From Chitinophaga sp. sic0106 (GTDB lineage: Bacteria > Bacteroidota > Bacteroidia > Chitinophagales > Chitinophagaceae): a DNA stretch of 64,000 nucleotides. The stretch covers positions 310,001 through 374,000 of the forward strand of contig NZ_JAHUWJ010000004.1 of assembly GCF_019219075.1 (NCBI RefSeq), read 5' to 3'. This document shows, in pieces, positions 55,901 to 64,000 of this stretch (the first letter of the stretch is position 1; each line of letters begins with the position of its first letter). Made by a program: the position numbers and the translations under genes. The notes under the pieces are model-generated. The model saw only the letters and a program-made list of their open reading frames with translations. It was not told where the DNA came from and did no database searches.

Positions 55901-56209
55901 CATGGCGTATCGTACCATCTCCCACCATTCGGGGCTTAGTTGTCGCGCTACGGGTGAAAAATCCACCGCCGCCGTAGTATCCTTAATCGCCACCAGGTAT
56001 GCCCCACCGATGCCTGCCTGCTGCATGGCTTCCAGATCCGCTTTAATACCCGCTTTAGACACCGCGGCATGCATCCAGTACCAAAGCACCCAGGGCTTTG
56101 CGCCGGGTGCGGGCGATTGAAAAGCCTGTTGTATGGTTTGTTGCTGGCTGAAAGCAGGAATAGCAGCCATCAGCGTCAATATAATACCTATGCATTTTAA
56201 ATACCTCAT
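52901..56209 (-). CDS. GH106 alpha-L-rhamnosidase
   Basis: A 1102-residue exported enzyme with the GH106 start (AKPWVLWYWMHAAVSKAGIKADLEAMQQAG) and core features such as LGMHVSDGFSAAGGPWITP, ADFLILPGNKK, DSWECGSQNWS, GCKFSTESVAPVMMG and QAEAFTTLRMDWSEHPG. A discoidin-like insert (SVHIETGGNNYPAQRLTL) and a C-terminal beta domain are present. GH106 enzymes remove alpha-L-rhamnose from rhamnogalacturonan I and II. Both ends overlap neighbours by four bases (ATGA), so it is translated as part of a coupled operon. Confidence 0.88.
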   Translation of the reverse strand: MRYLKCIGIILTLMAAIPAFSQQQTIQQAFQSPAPGAKPWVLWYWMHAAVSKAGIKADLEAMQQAGIGGAYLVAIKDTTAAVDFSPVARQLSPEWWEMVRYAMQEAKRLGLELGMHVSDGFSAAGGPWITPAESMQQVVWTKTYTNGGPVKLAQPLTREGYYKDIAVYAYPLAAPHSQPTPQITSSTGAPADFLILPGNKKTFRSEGDCWIQYTYAQPYTVRSVHIETGGNNYPAQRLTLQCSNDGKQFRTIKKFVPARHGWKDNVQGYTYSVPATTAKYFRLVYEKAGAVAGAEDLDAAKWKPTLKVTGILLNDESTINGFEGKNGSIWRATPGTTAEEVQDAVPLKNIITLTDKLQPDGTLHWQPPAGNWVIVRMGHTSTGEVNYTGGAGKGLECDKFSTAAINKQFDNWFAQAFNKTDPALAKEVLKTLYIDSWECGSQNWSLQFPQEFRKRRGYNLLPYLPVMAGIPVESAAVSEKVLHDVRQTIADLISEVFFKTLAGRAHAVGCKFSTESVAPVMMGDGMLHYQYADIPMGEFWFNSPTHDKPNDMLDAISGAHIYGKNIVQAEAFTTLRMDWSEHPGSLKITGDRNLALGVNRMVMHVFSHNPWMNRRPGMTLDGVGLYYQRDQTWFNQSRAWIDYITRCQAMLQQGRPVADIAVFSGSQLPRRSLTPDRFVEALPGLFGSARVQSEKLRLENKGQPMRTMPEGVSHAANMADPDKWIDALRGYSYDSFNPDALLKMSVKDGRVVLPGGASYAVLVFPDTHPLMPDAGLWSVPVAKKLLQLVNAGAKVMLNPATRVQGIGLNDEEAELQQLFAAIRSKVIPVPFKDTSLAVLGIPRDVEVLTGQGSVAWSHRNTPEADIYFVANQQGYTQQPQIRFRGRHGTPEIWDPVTKEVSKPGITKDSAVQLLLAPAQAVFVIFYRDAKRRQEKWPVRASLQTPVALRLPWQLTFDVANGGPAAALQVDALRSWTQQPDSAVKYYSGTAVYRTTFNIPATDQKKQYHLLADSIFNIATVTINGMECGTLWTPPYRLDVSKAIKAGTNTLEITVSNTWHNRLIWDHYLPANQRVTYTTAPYRFKDETLLPAGIIGNVQLLME

Positions 56210-57303
56210 TCCTTAAACGCGACTTTACTTTTCCCTAAATCTTTTGACACGGCTACGGCTATTCCTCTGTTATCCTTATTGTCCACGGCACAGTAGAAAT
56301 GATAGACCACGCCATTATGTTTTACCACAAAACTTTTATGTGCATATTTCTGGTCAAATGATTCGGAAGGCTTAACCAGGTCGGGGCCGGTCCAATCCGT
56401 CCAGTGGCGGAGGTCGTAGCTACAGGCGAAGCGGTTAAACGCATCCTTGCGGCCTTCCCAGAAGGCCCCGAAGTAGAACATCACCCATACCTTACCGATT
56501 TTCTGGATCACGGGATCAGCGGTGAGTCCGATGGGGTGATGCATCACCGGGTCCATCTCATAGCGTTGCCAATGCAGCATATCATCGGATACGGCCATGC
56601 CTATACGCTCAAACCAACGGTATTTTGGTTTGTTGCCGCTGGTGTCGCCATTGGCGTTGTAGTACATTACAAACGGATGACCTGTTGATTTTTGTTGGTC
56701 CCGGATAATGGTTGACTTATACAACTTTTTATTTTCCCACCAGCGTACATCCGCGTCGGTGGCGGATAGTACGGGTTTGTCTGTTCTTTGCCAGTTATGC
56801 GGCATGGTAACATCCTTGTCCGTATAGGCGATACCGATAGCCAGTGCCCCGGTTTCATAGCCGGATTCATTGCCACCGATATAACTCATCCAGTGTTTGC
56901 CTGCGTATGGCTGCAATTCGTAGGAGCCGCCCCAATGGGGGTCCTGCAGGGCAATATAGCCAGCCTGCTGGTGCTTGTCCCAGTCGCTGCCGGTGGAATC
57001 TGCAAAGGACAGCACGCGGCCCAGGGTGGACCACTCCAGCAGATTGCTGCTTTTGGCCAGCCAGGTTTCGTATCCTCTACCGTTGAAGAGGATATAAGTC
57101 ATAAACCAGGCGTTGCCTTTCCGGAATACGGAAGGACAATCAGCCTTGCGGCCACCGTCAGGCGCTATCACCAGCCCGTATTTGTATGGCGTTTTCACTT
57201 GATCGTAAATCTCCTGCATTATTTTTGGCGGCACGTCCTTTTGCTGTGCGAAAGTCCGGCAGGCCAGCAGGGATATTAATATAAGTAAGCTTCGACTCTT
57301 CAT
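56206..57303 (-). CDS. Secreted five-bladed-propeller glycosidase, GH43-like
   Basis: A 365-residue exported protein, with a beta-propeller pattern: KYGLVIAPDGGRKADCPSVF with Asp, TYILFNGRGYETWLAKSSNLLEWS, PYAGKHWMSYIGGNESGY, RWFERIGMAVSDDMLHWQRYE and LTADPVIQKIGKVWVMFYFG. The blades resemble GH43/GH117/GH130-type enzymes but the exact family cannot be fixed by eye. It overlaps the GH106 start by four bases and begins one base after the GH127 stop, so it belongs to the pectin side-chain operon. Confidence 0.72.
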   Translation of the reverse strand: MKSRSLLILISLLACRTFAQQKDVPPKIMQEIYDQVKTPYKYGLVIAPDGGRKADCPSVFRKGNAWFMTYILFNGRGYETWLAKSSNLLEWSTLGRVLSFADSTGSDWDKHQQAGYIALQDPHWGGSYELQPYAGKHWMSYIGGNESGYETGALAIGIAYTDKDVTMPHNWQRTDKPVLSATDADVRWWENKKLYKSTIIRDQQKSTGHPFVMYYNANGDTSGNKPKYRWFERIGMAVSDDMLHWQRYEMDPVMHHPIGLTADPVIQKIGKVWVMFYFGAFWEGRKDAFNRFACSYDLRHWTDWTGPDLVKPSESFDQKYAHKSFVVKHNGVVYHFYCAVDNKDNRGIAVAVSKDLGKSKVAFKE

Positions 57304-57304
57304 G

Positions 57305-59311
57305 CTATCTGATTAAAGGCATCCAAACGGTCATATCTGATTTACCCCGGTTAGCCCAGGTGTAGTATGGAATCAGGGTAATATTTACGGGTTGATAACT
57401 GGTATCCAGCTCCCGGTACAGGGTTTGGCTCCAGGGCTGCGACTGCCGCCGCTTTGCCTGCCCCGTCAGTGCCTGTACGCGGAACTGCGCAATTGCCTGC
57501 TCCTTCACTTCCCAGCGGATATTGGCCGGCAGCATGATGTCAAAGATATTCGTCTGCTGATCTGATGATTCCATACAATATACCAGGGGGCCTCGTTTCA
57601 CCGCTACCTGGTTACGGGTTTCCTCCACCAGGGGATTTGATTCCAGCAGGGTTACCGGCATATCCATCTTCAGGGCAATGCGATCACCGGGGTGCCAGTA
57701 CCGCTTAACCCCAACAAATCCTTGTTCCGGCTGCATGGCTGGGAGCGGCTCCCCATTCACTTCTGCCTGGTATTTTTTGCACCAGGCGGGAATCCTGAGA
57801 AAGATAGTAAATGGTTGGGAAGGAATTTTATCTATTCTCAAAGCCACCTGTCCATCCCAGGGGTAGTTGCTTTCCTGTGCCAGCCGCACCGTGGTGTTGT
57901 TCCATTTTTGTTCGAGGTGGTTGCTGCCGTACAAATTCACATACAACCCTTCCCTGCTCATACTGTAAGCATAATCGCTTACTTCGGCAATGGTGCGCAC
58001 GGTGTTGGGCGGACAACAGTTTGACAGGCTGATGTAAGGCTGGCGGCCTCCTTCCCAGCGTAGGTGGTAAGGATAATCTGCCGAGGCGGCCAGCGGATTG
58101 GTGTAGAAAAAGCGGGTACCGTCCAGGCTAACACCGCTCAGCACACTGTTGTATAGCGCCAGTTCCAGCACATCCATGTATTTGGCATCGCCTGTGATCA
58201 GGAACATCCGCCAGTTCCAGAGCATATTCCCTATGTTGGCGCAGGTTTCATTATGGGCACTGAAATTGGGAAGCTGGTAGTCGCGGCCGTAGGACTGATG
58301 CACCTTCTGTACCGTGTCGGGGTTATAGGAAGTTCCATCCACAGACACGCCATCGTACAGTGCGCCGCAGCCTCCGGTGACGTACATTTTACTGTGCACT
58401 ACATTCTCCCATACTTTATCTAAGGTCCGTAACAGGCTGCTGTCGCCCGTTTCGGCAAAAACATCCGCGGCTCCTGCAAACAAGTAATTTGCGCGTACCG
58501 CATGGCCGGCCACTTTGTACATATCCCGAAACGGGGCGCGGTCGCTATTATCATCCGTGCCGGGCACGGTACCACGGATATCAATTAATTTGACCACCAG
58601 GGTGAGGTATTTTTTATCCTGCGTGGTGCGGTATAGCTCTGTGAGGCCCATGTAGTGCGAGGGACAGATGGCGTTGCGCGCCTGCTCCGGTGAAGCGGTA
58701 TTGTAAAAACCGATCAGGAAATCAGCTGCCCTGGTGGCCACTTGCAACAGGGAGTTTTTTCCCGTGGCACTGTAATGCACACAGGCGGCGGTCATGAGGT
58801 GACCAAAATTATACGCCTCGAAACTCAGCTTGTCATCGAACATACTGGTTTTACCGGTATTGCGCTGGTCAATGATATTTTTCGTGTAGATGTAACCGTT
58901 ATTTTTCTGTGCCGCTGCGATGATGGCGATAGCGCTGTCCATCCAGGCATCCAGCTGTTTGCTTTTAGTAACGGCATATACGGCGGCAACGGATTCCAAC
59001 GTTTTGTAAAAATCGCCGTCGTGGAACGAAGGGCCCCGAAAATGGCCGGTATCCAGCCCTGCGGCTATTCTGAAGTTCTGGAAGGCATAACACATCGTTT
59101 CGCTGGTATAGGTGTGCCATAGCTGCGGCATCATGGTGTTTTTGCAGATCGCGAAACGCTCTGCCCAAAAACCTTTGGTCCATTGCACCGATTGCATCCC
59201 AGCTGGATGCAACCTGGCATAAGGGCTGGCATTGGTATTCACCAGACTATGCTGACTATACCCTACGCCTATACGTAGCAATAATACTGCCGTCAACACT
59301 ATCATCTTCAT
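57305..59311 (-). CDS. GH127 beta-L-arabinofuranosidase (DUF1680)
   Basis: A 668-residue exported (alpha/alpha)6-barrel enzyme. The zinc/thiolate site of GH127 is intact: Glu355 and Cys357 in HNETCAN, and Cys432-Cys433 in SNCCPPN, where the second-last group supplies the nucleophilic Cys. Glycine-rich loops FMGLTEL and a C-terminal beta-sandwich (PLVYCMESSDQ) also fit. By my recollection of the HypBA1 alignment, the position of its general-acid Glu322 falls at Gln339 here (see findings). It should release beta-L-arabinofuranose from rhamnogalacturonan II or extensin glycans. ATGA overlap with GH78 upstream. Confidence 0.87.
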   Translation of the reverse strand: MKMIVLTAVLLLRIGVGYSQHSLVNTNASPYARLHPAGMQSVQWTKGFWAERFAICKNTMMPQLWHTYTSETMCYAFQNFRIAAGLDTGHFRGPSFHDGDFYKTLESVAAVYAVTKSKQLDAWMDSAIAIIAAAQKNNGYIYTKNIIDQRNTGKTSMFDDKLSFEAYNFGHLMTAACVHYSATGKNSLLQVATRAADFLIGFYNTASPEQARNAICPSHYMGLTELYRTTQDKKYLTLVVKLIDIRGTVPGTDDNSDRAPFRDMYKVAGHAVRANYLFAGAADVFAETGDSSLLRTLDKVWENVVHSKMYVTGGCGALYDGVSVDGTSYNPDTVQKVHQSYGRDYQLPNFSAHNETCANIGNMLWNWRMFLITGDAKYMDVLELALYNSVLSGVSLDGTRFFYTNPLAASADYPYHLRWEGGRQPYISLSNCCPPNTVRTIAEVSDYAYSMSREGLYVNLYGSNHLEQKWNNTTVRLAQESNYPWDGQVALRIDKIPSQPFTIFLRIPAWCKKYQAEVNGEPLPAMQPEQGFVGVKRYWHPGDRIALKMDMPVTLLESNPLVEETRNQVAVKRGPLVYCMESSDQQTNIFDIMLPANIRWEVKEQAIAQFRVQALTGQAKRRQSQPWSQTLYRELDTSYQPVNITLIPYYTWANRGKSDMTVWMPLIR

Positions 59312-61479
59312 ATAGCCAAATAATTTATAACATACTCCCTGCCGGGCTGTATGGTAATATCGTATGCATTTTCACCTTTGTTAGTTACAGAGATGTTATT
59401 GCCTTTTGGCGGGGTTTTACTTTTCACCCGCAGTGTACCCATGCCGGCAGGTGCCTGCACCTTGATCTGCCTGGTGGATACATACAGGTTGATATTGCCG
59501 GCAGGCGTAGGCACCTCGCCTTTCATCCATTGCAGGCCACCAAGGGCAGGCTGTACCAGGTAAGTATCATAGCCGGCAGTAAGCGGTTGTACTCCCAAAT
59601 AATATTTACCCAATAAATAAATAGGACTGGCGCCCCAGGCATGGCAAAGACTTTTGCCAAACGGGCGGCCATACATGGCATAATGGCCGGCACCGCTGGC
59701 ATCAGGATTATATTCTTCCCAGAAACTGGTAGCGCCCAGTTTCAGCATACCACCCCAATAATCCTTCATTTCTTTCAGTACGTATCCCTGCTCCCCCATG
59801 GCGCACAATGCCTCCAGCTCATAAAAGCGCATGTAGGGTGTGGTTATTTTCTGAATACCAGGATTGAGCAAAACTGACTGCTTTACCGCCTGTTTTTGTG
59901 TTTCATTAAAATAATTAAAGAAGATGGCGAACATGTTGGCATAACGTGTAACCGTTTCCGTTGGTTGCCCGTTTATGCGGCTATGGACCAGCGCATTTTT
60001 CTGATTGCTCCAATAGTATTGGAACAGCTTTTCACGGAGTTGCTTTGCCATTTCATGATAGGTGGCGCCTTCCGGGTCATGCACCAGTTCCGCACAAAGG
60101 GCCATCGTTTCCAGGCTTCGGGCAAAGAGCAATTGCTCAAAGCTTATTGCTCCTTTTTTACTCAGCCCAGCCGCCCAGTCAATGAATACCCAATCGCCCG
60201 GAAGTCCTTCCAGCAGCCCGTCTTTATTACGGCGTGCCAGCACCCAGTTCATCAGGGTTTTCATTCGGTCGTAGTTCTGACTGATGAAATGTTTATCGCC
60301 TGTATATTGGTAATAGTCGTAAATCCCCAGGAACCAGTAAAACGTATAGTCCATGATGGTATTGATATGACCGGTTACCGGATCTTTACCGCGCAGGGCA
60401 TAGAGGGTGCGTGTAACCGTGGTATTATCATTCATCAGGTAATAGTTCATGAGGTGGCTCTGGTAGGCATCCCCACTCCAGATCCATCTGTCGCGCTTGA
60501 TACCATCAATGAAAAACTCCCTGCTGCAAAGGTGAAGGGTATATTTGGCCACGTCATAAATCCGGTTCATTTCTTCGTCGGAGCAGCTAAAGCGGCCTTT
60601 ATCCGGCATATCCGCATATTCATATAACATGGAAACGGAGTCAAGGCTTACATTCCCATCTCCCACTATATTTACAAACCTAAATGCTTTGGATAGTGGC
60701 ATAACGGAATCGCGTTTTTCCGGTAATTGAACCTGTAGTTGGTCCTGTGTTTCGGCATTGGTGGCACTAAGGGCTTCCTCTTTGCTTTCGCCGTAATAGA
60801 CAGAGAGCTGCCCCTTTCCTTTGAGCCCGTGCAGCCTGATGAATCCGAAAGTTTCCTTTCCAAAATCAATCAGTCTGGACTTTGAGCTTACTTCCGTTTT
60901 AACGGCAAACCGCGGAACCACCGGCAGCTTGAAGGCCGACGGTGGCTGGCTGGGATCGGTGAAATTACTATAGGCGGCATGAAGATATTTTGTAGCAGAG
61001 ATATCGGAAGTTTTCCCTGTTTCATCGATCCACTCTTTATCTTCATAGGTCACCATCCAGCTGCTATCGCTGACAATTGTTTTTCCGGAAATATAGATAG
61101 ACGGTACCGCTTCCTGGCAAAATACTTTTACGTTGATTTTATGTTTACCCGCCGGCACCAGCACTTTTTCCGGAGCGCCCATCACCAGCTTTGCATCTAT
61201 CTTTACGTTATAGGTTCCTTCTGCATGGATAGTAATTTCTTCCGGTGCATGCAGGTCCACCACCTTATGAAAATCCATCAGCACATAATGGTTATCCATT
61301 TTCCAGAATACCGGAAAAAAGCTTCCCCGCTCCGTTCTCCTGTTTTGCATTTTATTACTCAGCCAGATGTCAAAGTCGCCGGGATACCAAATCCATTGCG
61401 CCTGCTGTGCCATAGCCGTTTCCGTTAGTAACAGCCATGAACAAACGAAAAACAGTGACGAAAGCGATTTTATTTTCAT
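59308..61479 (-). CDS. GH78-type alpha-L-rhamnosidase
   Basis: A 723-residue exported enzyme. N-terminal beta domains (about 25-280) are followed by an (alpha/alpha)6 barrel from about 300 to 620. The catalytic segment reads FFIDGIKRDRWIWSGDAYQS, a variant of the usual GH78 acid loop, and GATSFWEEYNPDASG carries the probable base Glu. A C-terminal beta domain ends the protein. The ATG at 61479 is chosen for the signal peptide (MKIKSLSSLFFVCSWLLL). It lies 13 bases after the symporter stop and overlaps GH127 by four bases. Confidence 0.82.
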   Translation of the reverse strand: MKIKSLSSLFFVCSWLLLTETAMAQQAQWIWYPGDFDIWLSNKMQNRRTERGSFFPVFWKMDNHYVLMDFHKVVDLHAPEEITIHAEGTYNVKIDAKLVMGAPEKVLVPAGKHKINVKVFCQEAVPSIYISGKTIVSDSSWMVTYEDKEWIDETGKTSDISATKYLHAAYSNFTDPSQPPSAFKLPVVPRFAVKTEVSSKSRLIDFGKETFGFIRLHGLKGKGQLSVYYGESKEEALSATNAETQDQLQVQLPEKRDSVMPLSKAFRFVNIVGDGNVSLDSVSMLYEYADMPDKGRFSCSDEEMNRIYDVAKYTLHLCSREFFIDGIKRDRWIWSGDAYQSHLMNYYLMNDNTTVTRTLYALRGKDPVTGHINTIMDYTFYWFLGIYDYYQYTGDKHFISQNYDRMKTLMNWVLARRNKDGLLEGLPGDWVFIDWAAGLSKKGAISFEQLLFARSLETMALCAELVHDPEGATYHEMAKQLREKLFQYYWSNQKNALVHSRINGQPTETVTRYANMFAIFFNYFNETQKQAVKQSVLLNPGIQKITTPYMRFYELEALCAMGEQGYVLKEMKDYWGGMLKLGATSFWEEYNPDASGAGHYAMYGRPFGKSLCHAWGASPIYLLGKYYLGVQPLTAGYDTYLVQPALGGLQWMKGEVPTPAGNINLYVSTRQIKVQAPAGMGTLRVKSKTPPKGNNISVTNKGENAYDITIQPGREYVINYLAI

Positions 61480-61492
61480 TATATAACGTGGT

Positions 61493-63073
61493 TTAAAATC
61501 CATTAAAGAAGATATAGAGGCCAATCATCACGATCACGAGGGCCACCCAGGAGATCCATACCAGCGAAGTAGGTCTGGCCAGCGCCTGTCCCTGCACGAC
61601 TGCCGCCTTTGGTGAAGTGCGGTCCACCAGCGAGATTGACATCGCCATAAATAAAAGCAACAAAAAAATATAAAATGACAACAGCAGGTAATGTGGCCAT
61701 ACCGGATATTGATCTTTAGGAAAGATCCAGAGGTAGCAGATGCCAACCCCCAGGCTGATGGCCGATCCCCAGGAGAGCGTAAAATTCACTGCCCGGCGAC
61801 TGGCAGGTTTCCAGAATACTGCCAGCAGAAAAACCACTGCCAGCGATGGGGCAATAAATCCCAGTACCGCCTGGAATACATCAAATAAATTAAGTCCTTT
61901 TATGCTGTCAATTGCGATAGCCATGCCTATGGCAAACAGGCAGCCCGCCAGTATGGTAATGCGACCCGTACGGATTATCTGTTGATTGGTTGCACCGGGA
62001 TTTATTTTCTTGGCATAAATATCTGTTGTAAATACGGTGCTGAGTGCATTTAAGGATGAGCCGATCGCGCCTACCAGCACAGCTATCAGCACCACTATCA
62101 CGAGTCCGTTGAGGCCTGCGGGAAAGAGGTTGGTGACCAGGGTCATGTAGGCTTCACTAGGGTCATGCAAACCGGGAAACAGTTCGAAGCAGATGATGCC
62201 AGGTATGATAAACAGCGGCAGGGATAATATTTTCAGCCAGGCGATGAAGCTGATGCCCAGTTGCCCCTGCTCCAGGTTACGGGCTCCCAGCACGGATTGC
62301 ACCATGGCCTGGTCCGTACAAAAAAATGCGATGGCCGATACCGGATAACCCAGTAATATCGCCGGCCAGGGGTAAGCCGCGTCTGTAGCCGGATGTATGA
62401 GGTTCCAATATCCGGCGGGTGCTTTATGAAACAGTGCCGAAATGCCTCCTACTTTGTTGATTCCAATTATAGTTAGTAACAGCGATACCAGGATAAGCAA
62501 TATCATCTGGAATACATTCACCCGTGCAATGGCTTTGAGGCCACCTGCAAAGGCAAACAGGCCTGCAAATAGCACCAGCGCTATCACCGACTGCCACATG
62601 GGAATGCCTAAAATTTGCCGTACGAGGAAGCCGCCGGCGAAAAGGCCGAGCGACAACCAGGAAATTAAAATTTTTATCAACGCATACCAGGCCAGTATAT
62701 TACGGGTTCCATCGCCAAAGCGCTGGCCCATAAACTCGGGCATGGTGGTCACTTTGCTGGCCAGATAACGGGGTGCAAACACCATTGCCAGCAGAAAGAG
62801 AAATACAAAGGCATACCATTCAAAATTTCCTGCTACAATGCCCGTAGAATAACCAATGCTGGCAAAAGCCAGTAACATAGACGGACCTACGTTGGTGCCC
62901 CACATGTTGAATCCTACGCTGTACCAGTTGAGCGACTTCCCCGCCAGAAATAAATTCTCTCCCTCTTTTTGCCCTTTAAAGCTCGCTCTGTAGCCTAACA
63001 CCAGCAATACCAGCAGGTAGGCAATCACGATCACATAATCGATGGTATGCAGTTGAATGAGCATATGGTTCAT
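61493..63073 (-). CDS. SSS-family sodium/sugar symporter
   Basis: A 526-residue inner-membrane transporter with about 13 TM helices: the N-terminal DYVIVIAYLLVLLVLGY, then GENLFLAGKSLNWYSVGFNMWGTNVGPSMLL (the sodium/solute-site region), YPWPAILLGYPVSAIAFFCTDQAMVQSVLGARN, and GAIGSSLNALSTVFTTDIYAK. The pattern fits SGLT-like sodium-coupled sugar symporters. It probably carries a mono- or disaccharide (rhamnose, arabinose or galacturonate) released by the glycosidases. Start overlaps the oxidoreductase stop (ATGA). Confidence 0.88.
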   Translation of the reverse strand: MNHMLIQLHTIDYVIVIAYLLVLLVLGYRASFKGQKEGENLFLAGKSLNWYSVGFNMWGTNVGPSMLLAFASIGYSTGIVAGNFEWYAFVFLFLLAMVFAPRYLASKVTTMPEFMGQRFGDGTRNILAWYALIKILISWLSLGLFAGGFLVRQILGIPMWQSVIALVLFAGLFAFAGGLKAIARVNVFQMILLILVSLLLTIIGINKVGGISALFHKAPAGYWNLIHPATDAAYPWPAILLGYPVSAIAFFCTDQAMVQSVLGARNLEQGQLGISFIAWLKILSLPLFIIPGIICFELFPGLHDPSEAYMTLVTNLFPAGLNGLVIVVLIAVLVGAIGSSLNALSTVFTTDIYAKKINPGATNQQIIRTGRITILAGCLFAIGMAIAIDSIKGLNLFDVFQAVLGFIAPSLAVVFLLAVFWKPASRRAVNFTLSWGSAISLGVGICYLWIFPKDQYPVWPHYLLLSFYIFLLLLFMAMSISLVDRTSPKAAVVQGQALARPTSLVWISWVALVIVMIGLYIFFNGF

Positions 63074-64000
63074 ACCTGCGATGGTTCAGCGTGAGTAATG
63101 TGTGCGCTTAAAAGGTTTTCTGGCAGGCCGTAGCGACTCAGCAGGTCTTTAATACGCACTGGCCGGCCTGTTTGCAAGGTACGGTCCATGGCCTGCAGCA
63201 GGGCTACGGTACCAATGCCTTCCTGGAGATTGGGATAGGCCGTATAGTTTTGTTCAATAGCGTCTGCAAAATACTCCAGGTAATTCTGGTATTCCCCGGC
63301 GTGATGTTTCTGGCCTTCGAAGCGGAAATAGTAATTCAGCTGATCATCGCCCCAGGTAATCACTCTATGCTCTCCGTTGGTATCGGTAACGGCATAACGT
63401 AGTTCGTGGTAATCAGCCTGACTTGCGCCCAGCGTACCGCGCAGGATGCAGCTCATGCCGCTGTCGCGGCTGGTGGGCTGTGTAGGGCCGGTATACGAAC
63501 CACTCACCCTGGCCACGCGGCCATCGGTAGCTTTGAAAATAAAGTGCATCGTGTCTTCATTCTGTAATCCGGCTTTTTTTCCGTTGGCGCTGATCATGCC
63601 GTAACCCATCACTTCTTCAATATCAGGCAGGTACCAGCGGATGAAGTCCACCGGGTGACTCAGGCCACCATACAGCCATTTGAAGGATTTCTCCAGGGCC
63701 CATTTCTTTTCCAGGAACCAACGGTGATCTGCGTTATAGTAGCTTTCAATGGTCATCAGCTCACCAATCACACCTGCCTCATAATCTGCCCGCTGCTTTT
63801 TATAGGGTTCAAAAAAGCGGCTGCTCTGGCCAATGAAAACCTTCTTACCACTGAGCTGCTGCAGGGCAATGAGCTCTGCGCCATGGGCCAGATCATCGAT
63901 GAATGGCTTGGTGCAAATCACATGTTTATTATGCAGCAGTGCCTGTTTCACGTGTTCATAGTGCAGGTGATCCGGCGTATAGATGGCAATGATATCAATG
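63070..64000 (-). CDS. Gfo/Idh/MocA family oxidoreductase (5' end beyond the window)
   Basis: The frame stays open to the right edge, so this is the C-terminal 309 or more residues of an NAD(P)-dependent sugar oxidoreductase. The visible part begins within the Rossmann domain (IDIIAIYTPDHLHYEHVKQA), followed by VICTKPF, the catalytic Lys motif, and the substrate domain (SRFFEPYKKQRADYEAGVIG, WLYGGLSHPVDFIRWY with the conserved His). It probably oxidises a sugar acid or deoxy sugar released by this operon. The next gene's ATG overlaps its stop (ATGA). Confidence 0.87.
   Translation of the reverse strand, partial: IDIIAIYTPDHLHYEHVKQALLHNKHVICTKPFIDDLAHGAELIALQQLSGKKVFIGQSSRFFEPYKKQRADYEAGVIGELMTIESYYNADHRWFLEKKWALEKSFKWLYGGLSHPVDFIRWYLPDIEEVMGYGMISANGKKAGLQNEDTMHFIFKATDGRVARVSGSYTGPTQPTSRDSGMSCILRGTLGASQADYHELRYAVTDTNGEHRVITWGDDQLNYYFRFEGQKHHAGEYQNYLEYFADAIEQNYTAYPNLQEGIGTVALLQAMDRTLQTGRPVRIKDLLSRYGLPENLLSAHITHAEPSQV

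Overview
The window reads as chromosomal DNA from a Bacteroidota bacterium, most probably a soil- or plant-associated member of the Chitinophagaceae (Chitinophaga-like). Evidence: two SusC/SusD outer-membrane uptake loci, one with an ECF sigma factor and FecR anti-sigma pair; a dense glycosidase complement; many signal peptides and lipoboxes; A-rich leaders rather than strong Shine-Dalgarno sites; and several copies of the Bacteroidota -7 promoter element TAnnTTTG close to start codons. I see no rRNA, tRNA, CRISPR array, transposase or phage gene.

Layout. 0-4.1 kb: small redox genes (ABM monooxygenase, MdaB-like reductase, OYE-family ene-reductase with a divergent AraC regulator). 4.1-9.7 kb: a secreted subunit-like protein, a 917-residue Ig/beta-barrel/B-domain protein, a Crp/Fnr regulator and a periplasmic Ig-fold chaperone-like protein. 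I interpret this as a chaperone-usher-like surface assembly system and rate it the best candidate for an undescribed system. 9.7-25 kb: housekeeping and orphan genes, including a lipoprotein, MacB/FtsX permease, hybrid histidine kinase, UbiA-superfamily enzyme, AAA+ ATPase with a GNAT, PH-domain protein, alpha/beta hydrolase, MetY, NTF2-like protein, DUF72 and a secreted formylglycine-generating-enzyme homologue. 24-26 kb: an ArsR-SRPBCC-DoxX-SRPBCC group with a clear double operator. 26-31 kb: GH43, DinB, a Rho-inhibitor Rof homologue, GH28 polygalacturonase, and an SDR with CsbD.

31-39.3 kb: a TonB-dependent uptake locus on the + strand (ECF sigma, FecR, SusC with an STN signalling domain, SusD, GH29 alpha-L-fucosidase). 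39.4-46.4 kb: a second locus on the - strand (SusC without STN, SusD, a HEYTH zinc peptidase lipoprotein and a lipoprotein that may be DUF4302), more suggestive of protein or glycopeptide use. 46.4-48.1 kb: sparse DNA with an EF-hand protein. 48.1-50.5 kb: an AraC regulator and an SGNH carbohydrate esterase. 50.6-64 kb: a tightly coupled - strand operon (Gfo/Idh/MocA, SSS symporter, GH78, GH127, GH43-like, GH106, DUF5703), in which almost every junction is an ATGA overlap.

Taken together, the glycosidases (GH28, GH29, GH43, GH78, GH106, GH127, DUF5703/GH95-like, SGNH esterase) point to pectin, with side chains rich in rhamnose, fucose and L-arabinofuranose such as rhamnogalacturonan. Intergenic DNA carries many strong hairpins, often as two abutting hairpins with three-base loops at convergent gene ends. 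There is also a cluster of three REP-like palindromes at 30.9-31.1 kb. All family calls come from reading motifs by eye; no database search was run.
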